Below are positions 26,264 through 35,725 of a stretch of DNA of 57,504 nt, in pieces (the first letter of the stretch is position 1; every line of letters begins with the position of its first letter). The notes under the pieces are model-generated. The model saw only the letters and a list, made by a program, of their open reading frames with translations, was not told the DNA's origin and did no database searches. Origin of the DNA: an uncultured bacterium (GTDB lineage Bacteria; Omnitrophota; Gorgyraeia; Ghiorseimicrobiales; Ghiorseimicrobiaceae); the NCBI GenBank assembly GCA_913009335.1, contig CAJVXN010000009.1, positions 1-57,504 on the forward strand. The letters run 5' to 3'. The position numbers and the translations under genes are program-made.

Positions 26264-27646
26264 ATGAATTGCCTTTATAAAATTTATAAATGGGACAAGG
26301 ATACAGTAGGAGTCATTAACGCGCTAGTTAATAGAAAAAACCTGTTTTTTTTAGATAGCAGTATGAATGTAGGGGGATTAGGAAGATATTCGTTTATAGG
26401 GAGTGATCCGGCATTTATACTAAAATCAGTTGGGCGCAGCGATCCTTTCGGTAGTTTATCAAGTACGCTTAATGAATTTAAGTTACCTTTGAAGTTTAGC
26501 CGGCTGTCTCCTTTTCTCTGCGGGCTATGTGGATATTTATCTTATGATTTAGGTTTTATTTTGGACAATAAGGAAAAATCGTCCGTTCTTAAGACTCAGG
26601 TTTTGCCGACTTCTTATTTTGGATTCTATGATACAGTAATAACAGTGGATCATTTTAAGAAAACGTTGATTGTATTTTCATCGGGTCTCCCGGAAAAAAA
26701 GTCTCATTACGCTAAGTTAAGGGCAAAAGAACGTTTTGATGATATTGTTTGCTTACTTGCTAAGGCAAGTGATGATAAGATCAAACATCATGAGATTAAA
26801 GTTGGTAATTTAGAGTCAAATTTTACTTATGATAGTTATATCAGAGCGGTTAATAAGGCAAAAAAATACATAGAGGAGGGTCAGATATATCAGATAAATT
26901 TATCTCAGCGTTTTAAGGGTGAGTGTAGGGCAGAGCCCCTTTCTTTGTATTATAATTTACGCAGGATTTTTCCTTCTTCTTTTTCGGCTTATTTTGATTG
27001 TGTAGATTTTCAAATATTAAGCTCTTCACCCGAGAGATTTTTAAAACTAGAGAAGAAGAAGGCTATAACCAGGCCGATGAAGGGCACCAGGCCGCGCGGT
27101 AAAACCACTAGTGAGGATGAGATTTTAAGAGATGAATTAATTGATTCAGAAAAGGATAAAGCAGAATTATTAATGATTGTAGATTTAGAAAGAAACGATT
27201 TAGGAAGAGTTTGTGAGTATGATAGCGTTAAGGTGACGCAGGCGCGCACGCTTGAGACTTATGCTACTCTTTTTCAAACAACCGCGCAGATAGAAGGAAA
27301 ATTATATAAGAGTAAAGATGCTATTGATTTGCTTCGCGCTTCTTTTCCCGGCGGTTCGATTACCGGCTGCCCCAAGATTAGAGCGATGCAGATAATTGAC
27401 GAGCTTGAGCCAGCGCCGCGTAATGTTTATACCGGCTCTTTAGGGTATTTAAACCTATGCGGCAATATGGATTTTAATATTCTTATTCGTACCATGGTTC
27501 TTAAGGATGGTAATGTTTATTTTCAGGCAGGAGGGGGCATAGTTGCTGATTCAAATGCCGAGTCTGAATATGAGGAGACATTAGTTAAATCAAAAGCGAT
27601 GTTTCGCGCTCTAGGAATAAAGAATGAAGATATTTTTAGACGATAA
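26264..27646 (+). CDS. pabB: Aminodeoxychorismate synthase component I
   Basis: Converts chorismate and ammonia to 4-amino-4-deoxychorismate for folate synthesis. The 460-residue chorismate-binding protein has the hallmark PGGSITGCPKIRAMQIIDEL, EEGQIYQINLSQRF (typical of PabB rather than TrpE), and MKGTRPRG near residue 270. The glutaminase partner pabA is not in the window. It overlaps pabC by 23 bases, so the two folate genes are coupled. Confidence 0.94.
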   Translation: MNCLYKIYKWDKDTVGVINALVNRKNLFFLDSSMNVGGLGRYSFIGSDPAFILKSVGRSDPFGSLSSTLNEFKLPLKFSRLSPFLCGLCGYLSYDLGFILDNKEKSSVLKTQVLPTSYFGFYDTVITVDHFKKTLIVFSSGLPEKKSHYAKLRAKERFDDIVCLLAKASDDKIKHHEIKVGNLESNFTYDSYIRAVNKAKKYIEEGQIYQINLSQRFKGECRAEPLSLYYNLRRIFPSSFSAYFDCVDFQILSSSPERFLKLEKKKAITRPMKGTRPRGKTTSEDEILRDELIDSEKDKAELLMIVDLERNDLGRVCEYDSVKVTQARTLETYATLFQTTAQIEGKLYKSKDAIDLLRASFPGGSITGCPKIRAMQIIDELEPAPRNVYTGSLGYLNLCGNMDFNILIRTMVLKDGNVYFQAGGGIVADSNAESEYEETLVKSKAMFRALGIKNEDIFRR

Positions 27647-28448
27647 ATGGGTTAAAGAAAGCGAAGCTAGAACTCCTGTGTATGAGGCGGGATTTTTATA
27701 TGCGCAGGGATTATTTGAGACGATGCGTGCCTACAATAGGAAAGTATTTCGTATAGATTCTCATATTGATCGTCTCTTACAATCTTTGCCTATAATAAAT
27801 TTAAATTTAAACTATACTAGGAAGACTTTAAAAGATATAATAATTAAGACTATTTCTTTAAATAGCCTTGGTATTTCAAGTTATGTACGTCTTACTGTGT
27901 GGCAGGGGGAAGGGTATACACATACATCTGTAATTGTGAAGGAGTACACATCTTATCCGGAAGAGAAATATTTATGCGGTGCGCGCGCTATATTGAGTAA
28001 AACAATGCAAGACGAATCATCGGTTTTGGTAACTATTAAAAGTTCGGCACGCCTGCATTTTTTACTGGCTGAATATGAAGCAAAAACCAAAAATGCCGAT
28101 GCAGCAATTCTTTTAAATTCCAAAGGGAAGGTGGCTGAAGCGACACGTTCTAACATCTTCGTAATAAAGAATAATGCTATTTTTACTTCGCAAGCAGAAT
28201 CCGGGTGTCTTTTAGGTATTACCCGTCAGACAGTTATAGATATTGCGCGAAGATTAAAGATAAAATTATACGAGAAAGAACTAGATCCTCGCGAGGTCTT
28301 TTTGGCAGATGAGGTATTTATTACGAATTCATTAATTGAGATTATGCCGCTTACATTCTTAGATGGTAAAAAAATAGGCGATGGGAAAATGGGTAAGCTG
28401 ACAGAAATTTTTTTAGAAAAATATCGGGAATTAGCGCTTAAGGGTTAA
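27624..28448 (+). CDS. pabC: Aminodeoxychorismate lyase (class IV aminotransferase fold)
   Basis: PLP enzyme that releases pyruvate from aminodeoxychorismate to give p-aminobenzoate. The 274-residue fold-IV protein has YEAGFLYAQGLFETMRAYN, IDSHIDRLLQSL and AEATRSNIFVIKN, and the pair SCLLGITRQTV-like GCLLGITRQTVIDIA. A branched-chain aminotransferase or D-amino acid aminotransferase role cannot be ruled out from motifs, but the overlap with pabB favours PabC. Confidence 0.88.
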   Translation: MKIFLDDKWVKESEARTPVYEAGFLYAQGLFETMRAYNRKVFRIDSHIDRLLQSLPIINLNLNYTRKTLKDIIIKTISLNSLGISSYVRLTVWQGEGYTHTSVIVKEYTSYPEEKYLCGARAILSKTMQDESSVLVTIKSSARLHFLLAEYEAKTKNADAAILLNSKGKVAEATRSNIFVIKNNAIFTSQAESGCLLGITRQTVIDIARRLKIKLYEKELDPREVFLADEVFITNSLIEIMPLTFLDGKKIGDGKMGKLTEIFLEKYRELALKG

Positions 28449-28473
28449 AAATTTATAAAAATAGGAGTAAGTG

Positions 28474-30807
28474 ATGAAAAAAATATTAGTTATTGTTTTT
28501 ATTCTAATTGTTGTCTTCTTAAGTATTAAAATAATTCCCGCGGATTATTATGTTGGATTAGGTAACAGGGTTTATGATTTAGCTATAGAAAAATATAAAA
28601 ATCAGGATACGGATATAAGTCGTATGAAGCTAGGCAAGTTATATTTTGATTATGGGAAGTACGACTTATCTTATGATACGCTTAAAGATCTAGACTCAAG
28701 AGATGCTCAAATAATCGCGGCATATTCGTTATTTAAGTTGTCTAAGTTTACTGAGGCGCTTTCTATATTTAACAAGTTAGGAGAGTTGCCTGATCCCGAG
28801 TATCTTTATTCCTACGGTTTGACTTGTGAGGAGCATAATCTTTATGAAAAGGCAGAAAAGCTATACGCGAAGATAGAGACAGGAGAATTTAAAAATAAGG
28901 CAAGCAAGCGTCTTCAATCTATTTCGCATCTTGTCCACGAACAGGTAGGCGCCGATATACTAAATATGCTTACTAATTCTCCTTCTGCCGAGGATTATCC
29001 TGATGCGGGAGCATTGGTATTATCAGTTAAGGAAGAGGTGGAGATTCTAGATGATAATACGTCTGTATCTACGGTATATGCAATTGTAAAAATTTTAAAC
29101 GATAGAGGAAAAGAAGGGTTTTCTGAAATTTTACTGGGATATGATTCTACCTATGAAAAAGTAGAATTAGAGTTTGCGCGCACGATAAAGCCCGATGGGA
29201 CAGCAATTCAAGTTGGGGATAAGAATATTCGTGATGTTTCCCGGTATCTGAATTTCCCTCTTTATAGCAACGCCCGTATTAAGATTATCTCTATGCCCGA
29301 AGTAGCAGCGGGTAATTTTATTGAATATAAGGCGCGTATATATAGCAGTAAATTAGTCGCCGATAAGCATTTTTCGGTAAGGTATTTCTTGCAGGAGTCA
29401 AATCCCGTACTTTATTCCAGCTTTAAATTAATCACACCGCCTGAGAGAAAAGTTAATAAGAGGATATTAAATAGTCAATTCAATTTTTTTGGATTTGATC
29501 TCACCCCGGAAGTCATAAAAGAAAAAGAAAAAACAGTATATTTTCTAGAGTTAGAAAATATACCGCAAATAATTCCTGAGCCGGATATGCCGCCTAAGGC
29601 AGAAATAGATACTATACTTTTAATGTCAAGTTTTACTTCCTGGGATGAAATTTTTGATTGGTGGAGTCCGTTGTATAAGGATAAGATTTTGCTGGATGAT
29701 GATATAGAACAAAAAGTAGACGAATTAACGCAGGGCTTAGATTCAGAGATGGATAGGGCCAGGGCAATTTCTAGTTTCTGCGCCCAGGATATAAGATATG
29801 TGGCGGTTGAGTATGGTCAGGCAGGGTATGAGCCGCATAAGGCACCGGATGTATTTTTGAATAAGTACGGAGATTGTAAGGATCAGGCAATACTTCTAAT
29901 TACTATGTTGCGCTATGCGGGGTTTGAAGCTTATCCGGTATTAATCGGTACAAAAGGAACAATAGCATTGTCTGAAGATTTCCCCGTGCTGCTATTTAAT
30001 CATGCCATAGCAGTTCTAAAGATAAATGATGAGTTTATTTTTATTGATCCGACCGCTGAAACAATAACTTTAGGGGGTCTTCCGGTTTCCGATCAGGGCA
30101 GGGATGTTTTAGTTTTCTTTGATGATGAATACCGGATTATGAGGATACCTGATTTTACAGCTCAAGATAATACTATAGAATTCAGCACGTATATAGAGAT
30201 AGATGTTGATGAATCCATAAAGGCGCAAAGACAGATTGCAAGTTCCGGTCTCTTTGAACATTCCCGGCGTTATTGGCTGCTTTATAGCCTGCCTTCGGTT
30301 ATAGAAGAAGGTATTAAAAGTAAGGTACAGATGTTCTCTTCTAATGGCCGCCTGATAGATTATAAAATAGAAAATGTTCGGGATCTAGATAAAAAAATTA
30401 TCTTTAATTATTCGTTTGAAGGGGATGATTTTTTAATCAAGGCAGGAAAAGGAAGGGTTTTGCCTTCTCTTGTCGGAGGTATAGATATTTCCTCTGTTTT
30501 GAAGGAAGAGCGTATTTATCCTTTAGATTTTGGCGCCTTAACGGAAGAAGTTGATATAGTAAAAGTAGATATTCCGGAAAAATTTCAGTTTAAATATATA
30601 CCGGATTCTATAAATATAGATAATGAATGGATGGAATATTCTTTGGATTATATTTTAGAAGGCAATACGCTGGAATGCCGCAATAGGCAGGTGGCTAAGA
30701 AGATATATATATCTGTATCTGAATATCCGGATTATAAGCTTTTTATAGAAGATTTAGCAAGTAGATTAAATCAGGCAATAATCTTAGAAACAAGCGTTGC
30801 AAAATAA
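28474..30807 (+). CDS. TPR, DUF3857 and transglutaminase-like exported protein
   Basis: A 777-residue protein that starts with a hydrophobic signal/anchor (KKILVIVFILIVVFLSIKII), then TPR-like repeats (residues 30-160), a DUF3857 domain (about 190-390) and a transglutaminase-like domain. The latter has the Cys-His-Asp triad in KYGDCKDQA (Cys near 467), LLFNHAIAVL and IFIDPTAE. Proteins of this architecture are periplasmic, and their cleavage or crosslinking target is unknown. The ATG at 28474 is used because TAGGAG lies 6 bases before it. It sits just upstream of the M48-PilZ fusion. Confidence 0.85.
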   Translation: MKKILVIVFILIVVFLSIKIIPADYYVGLGNRVYDLAIEKYKNQDTDISRMKLGKLYFDYGKYDLSYDTLKDLDSRDAQIIAAYSLFKLSKFTEALSIFNKLGELPDPEYLYSYGLTCEEHNLYEKAEKLYAKIETGEFKNKASKRLQSISHLVHEQVGADILNMLTNSPSAEDYPDAGALVLSVKEEVEILDDNTSVSTVYAIVKILNDRGKEGFSEILLGYDSTYEKVELEFARTIKPDGTAIQVGDKNIRDVSRYLNFPLYSNARIKIISMPEVAAGNFIEYKARIYSSKLVADKHFSVRYFLQESNPVLYSSFKLITPPERKVNKRILNSQFNFFGFDLTPEVIKEKEKTVYFLELENIPQIIPEPDMPPKAEIDTILLMSSFTSWDEIFDWWSPLYKDKILLDDDIEQKVDELTQGLDSEMDRARAISSFCAQDIRYVAVEYGQAGYEPHKAPDVFLNKYGDCKDQAILLITMLRYAGFEAYPVLIGTKGTIALSEDFPVLLFNHAIAVLKINDEFIFIDPTAETITLGGLPVSDQGRDVLVFFDDEYRIMRIPDFTAQDNTIEFSTYIEIDVDESIKAQRQIASSGLFEHSRRYWLLYSLPSVIEEGIKSKVQMFSSNGRLIDYKIENVRDLDKKIIFNYSFEGDDFLIKAGKGRVLPSLVGGIDISSVLKEERIYPLDFGALTEEVDIVKVDIPEKFQFKYIPDSINIDNEWMEYSLDYILEGNTLECRNRQVAKKIYISVSEYPDYKLFIEDLASRLNQAIILETSVAK

Positions 30808-30833
30808 TATTTAAATTTTATTATTTATCCCAC

Positions 30834-33800
30834 GTGGAAAAAATAAAAACTAACGCTAAAAAATACCACTATATAAAGAATTGGCTGCTTTTAGCTAATC
30901 TGGTTTTATCTTTAGGGGGCTTATCCTTACTTCTCTTTTCAGGCTTATCTTCAATAATAGCAAAGAGAATTTTGTTATTTTCGCAGAATAGCTTTGTTGT
31001 AGTCGCGCTGTATGTTTTTGTTATAGACGCGGGGTATTTTCTATTAAACTTCCCGCTTAATTTTTACGAAGGATACAAACTGGAGCATAGATTTAATCTT
31101 TCCGCTCAAAAATTTTCCGCGTGGTTTAAAGATCTTATTAAAAAGCAAATAATTGAGTTTTTGGTATTCCTTATAGCAATCCAGGCTCTTTATATTTTCT
31201 TGCGCAATACGCCGGATAATTGGTGGATATATATGGCATCATTTTGGATATTACTAAGCGTAGTTTTAGCCAAGATAACGCCTACGATTATTATCCCGCT
31301 TTTTTTTAAAGAATCTAAATTACAAAATAAAGAACTTAAAAGTCGGATACTTTCTCTGGTAGATAAATCTTCATCAAAGATAAAAAATATATTTGTTATT
31401 GATTTTTCAAAAAAGACTAAAAAATCCAATGCCCTTGTTTGCGGTCTGGGTAAATCAAGAAGAATTCTCCTGGCGGATAATTTAGTCTCGGAGTTCAGTA
31501 CGGATGAAATATTAACAGTCGTATCTCATGAATTAGGTCATGAAGCAGCCAAAGACACGATAAGGCTTATAAGTGCGGCGAGCATTTTTTCCTTTGCGGC
31601 ATTTTTTATCTGTGATATATTCTTAAGATTCAGCCTGGGGTATTTTGGATTTAGGCAGGTTTACGATATTGCGGCATTTCCCCTAGTGGCTATTTCACTT
31701 TTTGCGGTGAGTCTTTTGACGCTGCCCCTGCAGAACGGATATACAAGAAGGCGGGAAAGATTTGCGGATTCGTTCGCTTTAAATCTTACTAATGATCCTA
31801 AAAGCTTTATCTCGATGATGCAGAAATTAGGAGATAAAAACCTTGCCGATAAAAATCCCAATAAAATAATTGAATTTTTATTATATAGCCATCCACCGAT
31901 AGCTAAGCGCATAAAAATGGCCGCAAAGTTTAATGCTGCTAGTTTACAACGGCGCAGGTATTCCCGCCTGGATACTGTTTTGCCTGTTGAATTTCAGATA
32001 AGTATTGTAGATAAAACAGGTGCTCAAATTGTTTCTGGCTGGCAGCAGGGTTTTACACAGGATGTTGCTTGCGGAGGAATATGTCTTAAGGTGAATTTTC
32101 TAAAGCAGGATATAAGCGGTTTAGATTTAAATAAAATAAAAATATTTTTAAATATTCATCTACCAATAAAAAAAGAACCTATTTTTGCCCAGGGTAGATG
32201 TGCCTGGATAAAAAAACTTAACCCTGATACAGACAGCTATATTCTGGGTCTTGATTTGCGCGCAATGCGCGAAAAAGACAGGCGCGCGCTTGTAAGATAC
32301 GCACGCTGCAGAATAGTCTTTCCGCGTTTTGTTTTTAGCCTTACGGTTATTTTATTAGCAGCGTTACTTGCGATTTACGCGTATAATTTAAAATTAAGTT
32401 TAATGAATCAACAATTAATTCATGATTTTGGAGTTGCCAGTCAGGAATTATCCGTAATAAAGAAATATAGTTACGATTTAGATAGGGATAAGAGTTTGCT
32501 GGATAAAGAATTATCTACGGCAAAGAATAAGATTACATTTTTCAATCAAGAAGCAGCTGAACTTAATGGAAAAATAGCTCAGTTAAAAATTTCACAACAA
32601 GAAGAAGCGCTCAATCATTGGGAGGAGACAGTTAAGGAAAAAGAATTATTGGTCATGGCCCAAGAAGAAAAAAAGCGGCTTACAGAAGAACTAGATAGTT
32701 TAAATATTCAGAAAATTAACTTAGAGATTAAGCTGCGAGAGGTAGCTCAGAAAAGGATTGAGACAGCATCGATTATTAATAAAGTAGCCGAGAGGGAACT
32801 TTCAATGGAAAAAGAAACTATTGATAAGATGTATGCCTGGGTAAAGGCGCGGCAAAATCCTACAAGCGGACTCATTGCGAGTTTTGAAGGAGATGAAGCT
32901 ATTAAGAATTGGGCCTTTGTTTATGATCAATCTTTAGCAGCTTTGGTTTTTACCGTAGAGGAGGATTATCCCCGCGCGGAAAAAATATTCGATTTCTTTA
33001 AAAAGCTCTCTAAGAAAAAAAAGGTTTTTGCCAATGCATACTATGCTTCAGGCGGAGAGGTGTCTGAACATGTTATTCATGCAGGGCCGAATATTTGGCT
33101 GGGTATAGCTGCTATGCAGTATATCTATAAGACCAAAGATATGACCTATTTGCCTTTGGCGGAACATATTGCCGCTTGGCTCATCAAGCTGCAAAATGAA
33201 GATAAGGATGGCGGTATACGAGGTGGGCCAAGGGTTACGTGGTATGCGACAGAGCATAATCTTGATGCTTACGCGTTTTTTAATATGCTTTATATAATTA
33301 CCGAAAAACCGGTATATCGTGAGTCACGCGATAATGTGTTAGAGTGGCTTAAATTAAATGCTTATCATGAAGGTAGCGTTCCTATCTGGCGGGGCAGGGG
33401 TGATTCGACGGTAGCTACAGATACTTATTTTTGGTCCATTGCCGCGCTTGGTCCGCGGGTTTTAAAATCCATAGGCATGGATTCGGATAAAATAATAAAA
33501 TTTGCCGAAGATAATTGTTATGTAACGGTAGATTTTATAAAACCCAATAAGACTAAGGTGGAAGTCTCCGGTTTTGATTTTGCTAAAAAGAGGCATTCTC
33601 CCAGGGGGGGGATAATATCCAGTGAATTTACGGCACAGGTAGTAGCTTCCTATAAAGTCATGAGTGGTTACTATAGGGATAATAATGTTAAAAAAGCGGC
33701 AATATATGAGAATAAGGCAAGTGAGCTACTTAATGAGTTAGAAAAGATGCTGATAATGAGTGTTTCAAAAATCGGGCAAAGTTTTCCTTGTCTTCCATAT

Positions 33801-33935
33801 GCTTCTGTTGCAAATGCTGATACCGGGCATGGGTGGTTTACGCCGAACGGAAGGCAAACCGGGTCTTTAAGTGCCACAATCTACGCAATTTTTGGCTATT
33901 ACGGCTATAATCCTTTAGCATTTGATGAAGAGTAA
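30834..33935 (+). CDS. M48 metalloprotease-PilZ-coiled coil-alpha toroid fusion
   Basis: A 1033-residue membrane protein. Residues 1-360 resemble the CaaX/Ste24-type M48 family: N-terminal helices, zinc motif SHELGHEAAKD (about 231) and third ligand in RRERFADSFAL. Residues 368-480 are a PilZ domain with RRYSR (the RxxxR arm) and DVACGG in place of D-x-S-x-x-G, so c-di-GMP binding is plausible. A membrane helix (about 502-522), a coiled coil (525-665) and a C-terminal 360-residue domain rich in helical pairs (KNWAFVYDQSLAALVF, GPRVTWYATEHNLDAYAFF), resembling alpha/alpha toroid glycosidases, follow. It starts at GTG with no obvious ribosome binding site. c-di-GMP may gate proteolysis at the membrane. 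Confidence 0.8.
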   Translation: MEKIKTNAKKYHYIKNWLLLANLVLSLGGLSLLLFSGLSSIIAKRILLFSQNSFVVVALYVFVIDAGYFLLNFPLNFYEGYKLEHRFNLSAQKFSAWFKDLIKKQIIEFLVFLIAIQALYIFLRNTPDNWWIYMASFWILLSVVLAKITPTIIIPLFFKESKLQNKELKSRILSLVDKSSSKIKNIFVIDFSKKTKKSNALVCGLGKSRRILLADNLVSEFSTDEILTVVSHELGHEAAKDTIRLISAASIFSFAAFFICDIFLRFSLGYFGFRQVYDIAAFPLVAISLFAVSLLTLPLQNGYTRRRERFADSFALNLTNDPKSFISMMQKLGDKNLADKNPNKIIEFLLYSHPPIAKRIKMAAKFNAASLQRRRYSRLDTVLPVEFQISIVDKTGAQIVSGWQQGFTQDVACGGICLKVNFLKQDISGLDLNKIKIFLNIHLPIKKEPIFAQGRCAWIKKLNPDTDSYILGLDLRAMREKDRRALVRYARCRIVFPRFVFSLTVILLAALLAIYAYNLKLSLMNQQLIHDFGVASQELSVIKKYSYDLDRDKSLLDKELSTAKNKITFFNQEAAELNGKIAQLKISQQEEALNHWEETVKEKELLVMAQEEKKRLTEELDSLNIQKINLEIKLREVAQKRIETASIINKVAERELSMEKETIDKMYAWVKARQNPTSGLIASFEGDEAIKNWAFVYDQSLAALVFTVEEDYPRAEKIFDFFKKLSKKKKVFANAYYASGGEVSEHVIHAGPNIWLGIAAMQYIYKTKDMTYLPLAEHIAAWLIKLQNEDKDGGIRGGPRVTWYATEHNLDAYAFFNMLYIITEKPVYRESRDNVLEWLKLNAYHEGSVPIWRGRGDSTVATDTYFWSIAALGPRVLKSIGMDSDKIIKFAEDNCYVTVDFIKPNKTKVEVSGFDFAKKRHSPRGGIISSEFTAQVVASYKVMSGYYRDNNVKKAAIYENKASELLNELEKMLIMSVSKIGQSFPCLPYASVANADTGHGWFTPNGRQTGSLSATIYAIFGYYGYNPLAFDEE

Positions 33936-34563
33936 AAAAGATATTAAAAATATTTTCAACAAGCTTTTCTTGCATTTTGGGCATCAACATTGGTGGCCGG
34001 CAGATAGTCCTTTCGAGGTTGTCTTAGGGGCAATCCTTACGCAAAATACGAATTGGGCCAATGTGGAAAAAGCGATTAATAATTTAAAAAAAGAAAAGCT
34101 CATAACGCCTAAAAAAATATACCATTTGCATCAGAATAAACTTGCCCGTTTAATAAAGCCCGCGGGGTATTTTAATATAAAAGCAAAGAGAATTAAAAAT
34201 TTTATTAATTTTGTTTTTTCTGACTATGATGGCAACATTAAAAAAATGTTCGTTCAGGATATTGTTACTTTGCGCAAGAGCCTTTTGTCTGTAAACGGCA
34301 TAGGAGAAGAAACCGCTGATTCAATAATTCTTTATGCCGCCGCACTTCCTATATTTGTGGTAGATGCTTATACAAAAAGAATATTTACGCGTCTAGGATT
34401 TTTCAAAGAGGAGTCTTCGTATCAGGATGTTCAGAATTTTTTCATGCAAAATTTACCACAAGATGTTAAAATGTTCAATGAGTTTCATGCTTTAATCGTA
34501 AGGCTGGCTAAGGAATTATGCCTTAAGAATAAACCAAGATGTAAATTATGTCCGCTTAAATAA
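33925..34563 (+). CDS. Endonuclease III-like HhH-GPD DNA glycosylase, truncated cluster loop
   Basis: A 212-residue base-excision-repair glycosylase of the HhH-GPD superfamily, closest to MagIII-type enzymes (WWPADSPFEVVLGAILTQNT). The helix-hairpin-helix SVNGIGEETADSIILYAA lacks the catalytic Lys of EndoIII, and the essential Asp is in FVVDAYTKRIF. The C-terminus shows only three of the four [4Fe-4S] Cys, as C-x6-C-x2-C, and stops right after CPLK. It overlaps the previous gene by 11 bases; the in-frame TTG three bases earlier is an alternative start. Confidence 0.83.
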   Translation: MKSKKDIKNIFNKLFLHFGHQHWWPADSPFEVVLGAILTQNTNWANVEKAINNLKKEKLITPKKIYHLHQNKLARLIKPAGYFNIKAKRIKNFINFVFSDYDGNIKKMFVQDIVTLRKSLLSVNGIGEETADSIILYAAALPIFVVDAYTKRIFTRLGFFKEESSYQDVQNFFMQNLPQDVKMFNEFHALIVRLAKELCLKNKPRCKLCPLK

Positions 34564-34594
34564 GTTAAGCGTGAGTTAACTAAAAAGGAGAAAA

Positions 34595-35227
34595 ATGAAA
34601 ATTGTTCCGGCAATATTAACAAATGATATAGAGGATCTTAATAATAAAATATCGCAGGCCGAGAAGTTTGCTGGGCTTTCTCAGGTTGACGTTATGGATG
34701 GTAATTTTGTGCCGTCTAAAAGTATTGGTATAAATGTTTTATCTTCTATTGATACGGATATGGAATTGGAGTTTCATCTTATGGTTTCTGATCCTTTGGA
34801 GTATTTAGATGCGGCCAAGAAATCTAAGGTAAAGAGGGTAATTTTCCATTATGAGATAGATAAAGATAAACATGATTCGACAATAGAGGCAATCCGTAAT
34901 CTGGATATGGAGGTTGGATTGGCTATTAATCCTGGCACCCAGATTAAGGAGGTGGAGCATTTATTTAAAAAAATAGATTTGCTTTTATTTATGGCGGTCA
35001 ATCCCGGATATTATGGCAGCCCTTTTATCCCTGAAGTCTTAGATAAGGCCGCCGCACTTTCTGCTAAAGGCTGTGATTTTATCCTTGCTTTAGACGGGGG
35101 AGTAAAAGAGGCTAATGTTTTAGATATAAAAAACGCAGGAGTTGATATTGCTTGTATAGGAAGTGCAATTTTTAAAGCAGAGAATCCGTCTCTGGTATAT
35201 CGCGCTATACAAAATAAGGTTGTCTAG
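34595..35227 (+). CDS. Ribulose-phosphate 3-epimerase-like protein
   Basis: A 210-residue (beta/alpha)8 barrel of the RPE family. VDVMDGNFVPSKS, EFHLMVSDP and the phosphate-binding FILALDGGVKEANV are visible. In true epimerases the segment before MDG is H-x-D; here it is Q-V-D, so one metal-ligand His is replaced by Gln, while the other His (FHLMV) and both Asp remain. It may be an epimerase acting on a related sugar phosphate. AAAAGGAG precedes the ATG. It ends before a GC-rich palindromic region. Confidence 0.8.
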   Translation: MKIVPAILTNDIEDLNNKISQAEKFAGLSQVDVMDGNFVPSKSIGINVLSSIDTDMELEFHLMVSDPLEYLDAAKKSKVKRVIFHYEIDKDKHDSTIEAIRNLDMEVGLAINPGTQIKEVEHLFKKIDLLLFMAVNPGYYGSPFIPEVLDKAAALSAKGCDFILALDGGVKEANVLDIKNAGVDIACIGSAIFKAENPSLVYRAIQNKVV

Positions 35228-35360
35228 TGTGCTGTAAGATTAATGTTGACTAGTTACAGCGCACTTCCACTAGGGGGGGGGCAAGCCCCCCCGGCGCTCA
35301 CTTCGTTTACTGAGCACCCCCCCTAACGTGGGGGATAATCTCCCCCACACCCCCTTGTGC
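35228..35360. repeat. GC-rich palindromic region after the epimerase gene
   Basis: Nested inverted repeats in otherwise AT-rich DNA: GTGCTGTAA/TTACAGCGCAC around 35229-35263, TAGGGGGGG (35271) against CCCCCCCTA (to 35324), GGGGGGGC/GCCCCCCC, and GTGGGGGA/TCCCCCAC (35329-35347). No T-run follows, so it does not look like an intrinsic terminator. Its composition differs sharply from the neighbours, like a decayed palindromic repeat. Confidence 0.6.
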
Positions 35361-35415
35361 ACTGCTGATAACTTATGTTATAGTACGCAAGGTTATTTAG
35401 TCAGAATGAAAAATG

Positions 35416-35444
35416 TTGACAATAACAATATATGAAAATATGAT
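35416..35444 (+). promoter_or_regulatory. Sigma-70-type promoter upstream of the zinc-ribbon gene
   Basis: Perfect TTGACA (35416-35421), 17 bases, then TATGAT (35439-35444). The predicted start is near 35451, about 55 bases before the ATG at 35507. Confidence 0.75.
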
Positions 35445-35506
35445 AGTATTGTATGCAGCAATAGCTTTTAATGTTTTACTATCATCTACGTAGAGAGGAA
35501 AGGGAA

Positions 35507-35722
35507 ATGTCAAAATCAAAAAAAAATAAAACGAGCAAACAGTATAAGTGTCAAATTTGCGGTAGGCAGATTGATACTAAGGCCGCGCTCATGCATGTTA
35601 AGGCAGAGGAATATTTAATCAACTTAATAAGGAAGGATCATCCCAAGTGGAAAAACGGTTCTAAGGCATGCGATGCCTGCGCAGATTACTATCGTAAGCT
35701 CGTTAACGACGCGGAGATATAA
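35507..35722 (+). CDS. Small zinc-ribbon protein, unknown function
   Basis: A 71-residue basic protein with two CxxC knuckles: KCQICGRQI near the start and ACDACADYY near the end. These are spaced to make one zinc ribbon. AGGAAAGGG lies just upstream of the ATG at 35507, which is preferred over an ATG at 35471 that lacks such a site. Similar proteins may bind RNA or ribosomes, but the function is unknown. The Minf_1886-type gene follows 3 bases later, and both appear to be driven by the promoter at 35416. Confidence 0.75.
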   Translation: MSKSKKNKTSKQYKCQICGRQIDTKAALMHVKAEEYLINLIRKDHPKWKNGSKACDACADYYRKLVNDAEI

Positions 35723-35725
35723 AAC

